This document shows positions 62,181-64,000 of a stretch of DNA of 64,000 bases, in pieces; position 1 is the first letter of the stretch, and each line of letters starts with the position of its first letter. The position numbers and the translations under genes were made by a program. The notes under the pieces are model-generated. The model had not been told where the DNA came from and ran no database searches. It saw nothing but the letters and a program-made list of their open reading frames with translations. This stretch comes from Artemia franciscana (taxonomy: Eukaryota; Arthropoda; Branchiopoda; Anostraca; Artemiidae): the NCBI RefSeq assembly GCF_032884065.1, contig NW_027063679.1, positions 310,001-374,000 on the forward strand, given 5' to 3'.

Positions 62181-64000
62181 GATGTTCTCAACTGGCCTGT
62201 CATTTAAAAACACAAACAAATTGACACATTATAAGATAAGAGGACAATTTTCAATTATTTAAGATTTCAATGTAACGCTGGCATATTCTTCAGTTCATTG
62301 ATAGGATTTAGAACCGAATTTTTTTTTGCTTTTGATCAAGGTAAACGGGGCTTTGGTGAGCAATAAGGGACTGGGAGTAGATATTGAAAACGTGGATTAT
62401 TTAAATAAGTCAAGACGCAGATTATTCCCGAAATTACTGCAATGAGTAACACATCTGGCTGCCAAAGTTAGGAAGTGGAATTCCTTTGAGGTGCAGAATG
62501 TAAAGCACTTTGCGCCAGCCGTGTCTGTGTTTTGTTTATATGTATTTTGTGTTTTGTTTGTGTTCTTCTCAGTTCTTTTTTTTTATTCGTGTTTTTACCG
62601 TTTACGTATTTTTAATAATAAATATTTTAATGCAAAAAACAAAATGTGAACAGACTTGTTTTAATATTCTTAAGACAGCCTTTTGTGCAGGGAGAATTTG
62701 GCTAGTATAAAGAATAGGTGCCTGAATCTAACTGAAATGAAGTCAGCTAAAGCTGCCCCTAGCTCATAATTGCAGGTTTGAAAGCTCAAGCTTGTCTATT
62801 GAAAAAGAAAATATTATACTGAATGTTTCTTTTTGCTTTTTCAGTTATGTACCCCATCGCTGATTGTTATTATAATAAAATTATACCTGTAACTTCAGTC
62901 AAGAGACAATGTTTCGGGAATTCTGTTTATAATAAAAAATCAAGACAAAAAAAAAAACCAAAAAAAAAACGCACACACTCGTCAAATTTCTCCTCTACAT
63001 ATTTCATGAAGTGCAACCTGTTCAATGAAAGAACTTACAATATAAGGAAGAAAAGAGAGAAGAAGTAAATGGAACAACAGACAAAGAAAAGACACCTAAA
63101 AAGCAAAAGACCAAGGAAATTGAAAAAATAAAAAAGAATAAATGGCAAAAAATGTTTTATCAGAAAAAATTCCCAAATAAACACCCTCTGACCCCCTCTC
63201 ATCAAAAAAAAAGGTCCATCCTGTGTACACCAAGGCCAAGTTTAAAGTAGACTCCAGCTGATCCACCATAACTAACGTACTATTGACAGGGAGGGGGTCA
63301 AATGCTTGCTCTCTTACTAACTAGAACGAAGGTGTTATCACTTTTTAATTTTTTTTTATCTTGTATTTCAAATTTATTTCATTTTTTTAAAATAATTCTA
63401 CAATTTTTTTAAAACAAAAAGTATTTTAGAAGTAGGGCTGGCAGTTTTTTCTGCTTAATAATACAAACGAAAAGAAAAATCTTCCATTCGGACAAAGAAA
63501 GAAAAAATTTATCTTTTGAAAAAAAAACAACTTAATGTTCTGCAATGGTGAGATTTTCTCCATTGATGTTAAAACAAAAGTATTAAGTCCACAGTAAACA
63601 AAGCTGATGAACGGAGGAGTATTTGGTTATGGTCCAAGACAATACTGTAAACACTTTGCAGTAGCAGCTAAATATGATCTTTTGCAAATCTGAACTTGTT
63701 AACTGTTTTTAACAAGAGTTATAAATAAACATTTCCACTGTTGCATGGCAACACCTTTGTCCTGTTTTTTCAATAGGCTTTTCAATGCCTATTTTCTTTC
63801 TGTACTTGTCACTCAGTCTTCTGCTTGATAAAGAATGAATTATCTTGTTAAGAAGAGCCATGGGCTCAACTCTCACTAATGACAGACTTCCTATAGACTT
63901 TTATATTCATTGTTCGTTTGTTCATTGTTCGTTGTTCATTGATCGTTGAAAATCTCAAAAATTTGCTATTGAGTTGTATGATTAGCACTGCCAGTGTTAT
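62180..64000. other. AT-rich noncoding DNA
   Basis: Only low-complexity frames (Lys-rich 62823-63068) and an imperfect ttcattgttcgttg repeat at 63910-63950. Probably intron of the BTB-ZF gene. Confidence 0.35.

Noticed and set aside
62823..63068. 81-codon Lys-rich plus frame
   Set aside because: Low-complexity poly-A translation.

Overview
This is a eukaryotic, AT-rich, intron-rich and transposon-packed window. It has no operons, ribosome binding sites or bacterial gene density. Host coding sequence is a tiny fraction and sits in short exons with GT/AG borders; most long reading frames belong to degenerate LINEs, Penelope-like elements and hAT transposons, or are artefacts of (TA)n tracts. 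The host genes point to an arthropod: a BTB exon and a two-finger zinc-finger exon of the longitudinals-lacking (lola) type, and a FADD death adaptor. The LINE assortment and the large mixed tandem repeats make a crustacean (perhaps a branchiopod such as Artemia) my best guess; this is inference, not proof.

Layout. 0-7 kb: an unidentified open frame at the left edge, a (TA)n tract, a Penelope-like remnant with a GIY-YIG nuclease, and a degenerate two-ORF LINE. 7.2-12 kb, minus strand: a FADD-like gene (DED exon, then DED-end plus death-domain exon, phases matching), with a tRNA-derived SINE carrying a perfect 14-bp target duplication just downstream of the death-domain exon and a LINE fragment in the intron. 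12.3-22.4 kb: CR1-like and RTE-like LINEs, a long-inverted-repeat foldback element, an unidentified host terminal exon (16.95-17.30 kb, plus), and a 3.5-kb minus-strand LINE. 23-34 kb: minisatellites, a possible minus-strand gene at 24 kb, a nested LINE insertion with a 12-bp target duplication inside a CR1 copy, MITEs, and a hAT remnant.

35.8-60.9 kb appears to be the 3' part of one minus-strand BTB-zinc-finger gene. The BTB exon (60275-60851) ends in phase 1 and the zinc-finger exon (35797-35975) begins in phase 1, with a possible 63-nt symmetric cassette exon and a 15-nt microexon between them. The inferred 24-kb intron holds four consecutive unrelated tandem-repeat arrays (84, about 150, about 300 and about 285 bp), two Penelope-like copies arranged tail to tail around a (TA)n tract, a 257-bp repeat array rich in AGT triplets, a nearly full-length LINE, and a hAT (ZMYM-like) transposase pseudogene. 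The last 3 kb hold one degenerate coding remnant and otherwise unremarkable AT-rich DNA.

The host genes concern innate-immune or apoptotic signalling (FADD) and developmental transcription (BTB-ZF). No interaction between them is implied. I found no self-contained undescribed system. The most novel-looking structures are the stacked tandem arrays and the head-on Penelope pair joined by (TA)n.
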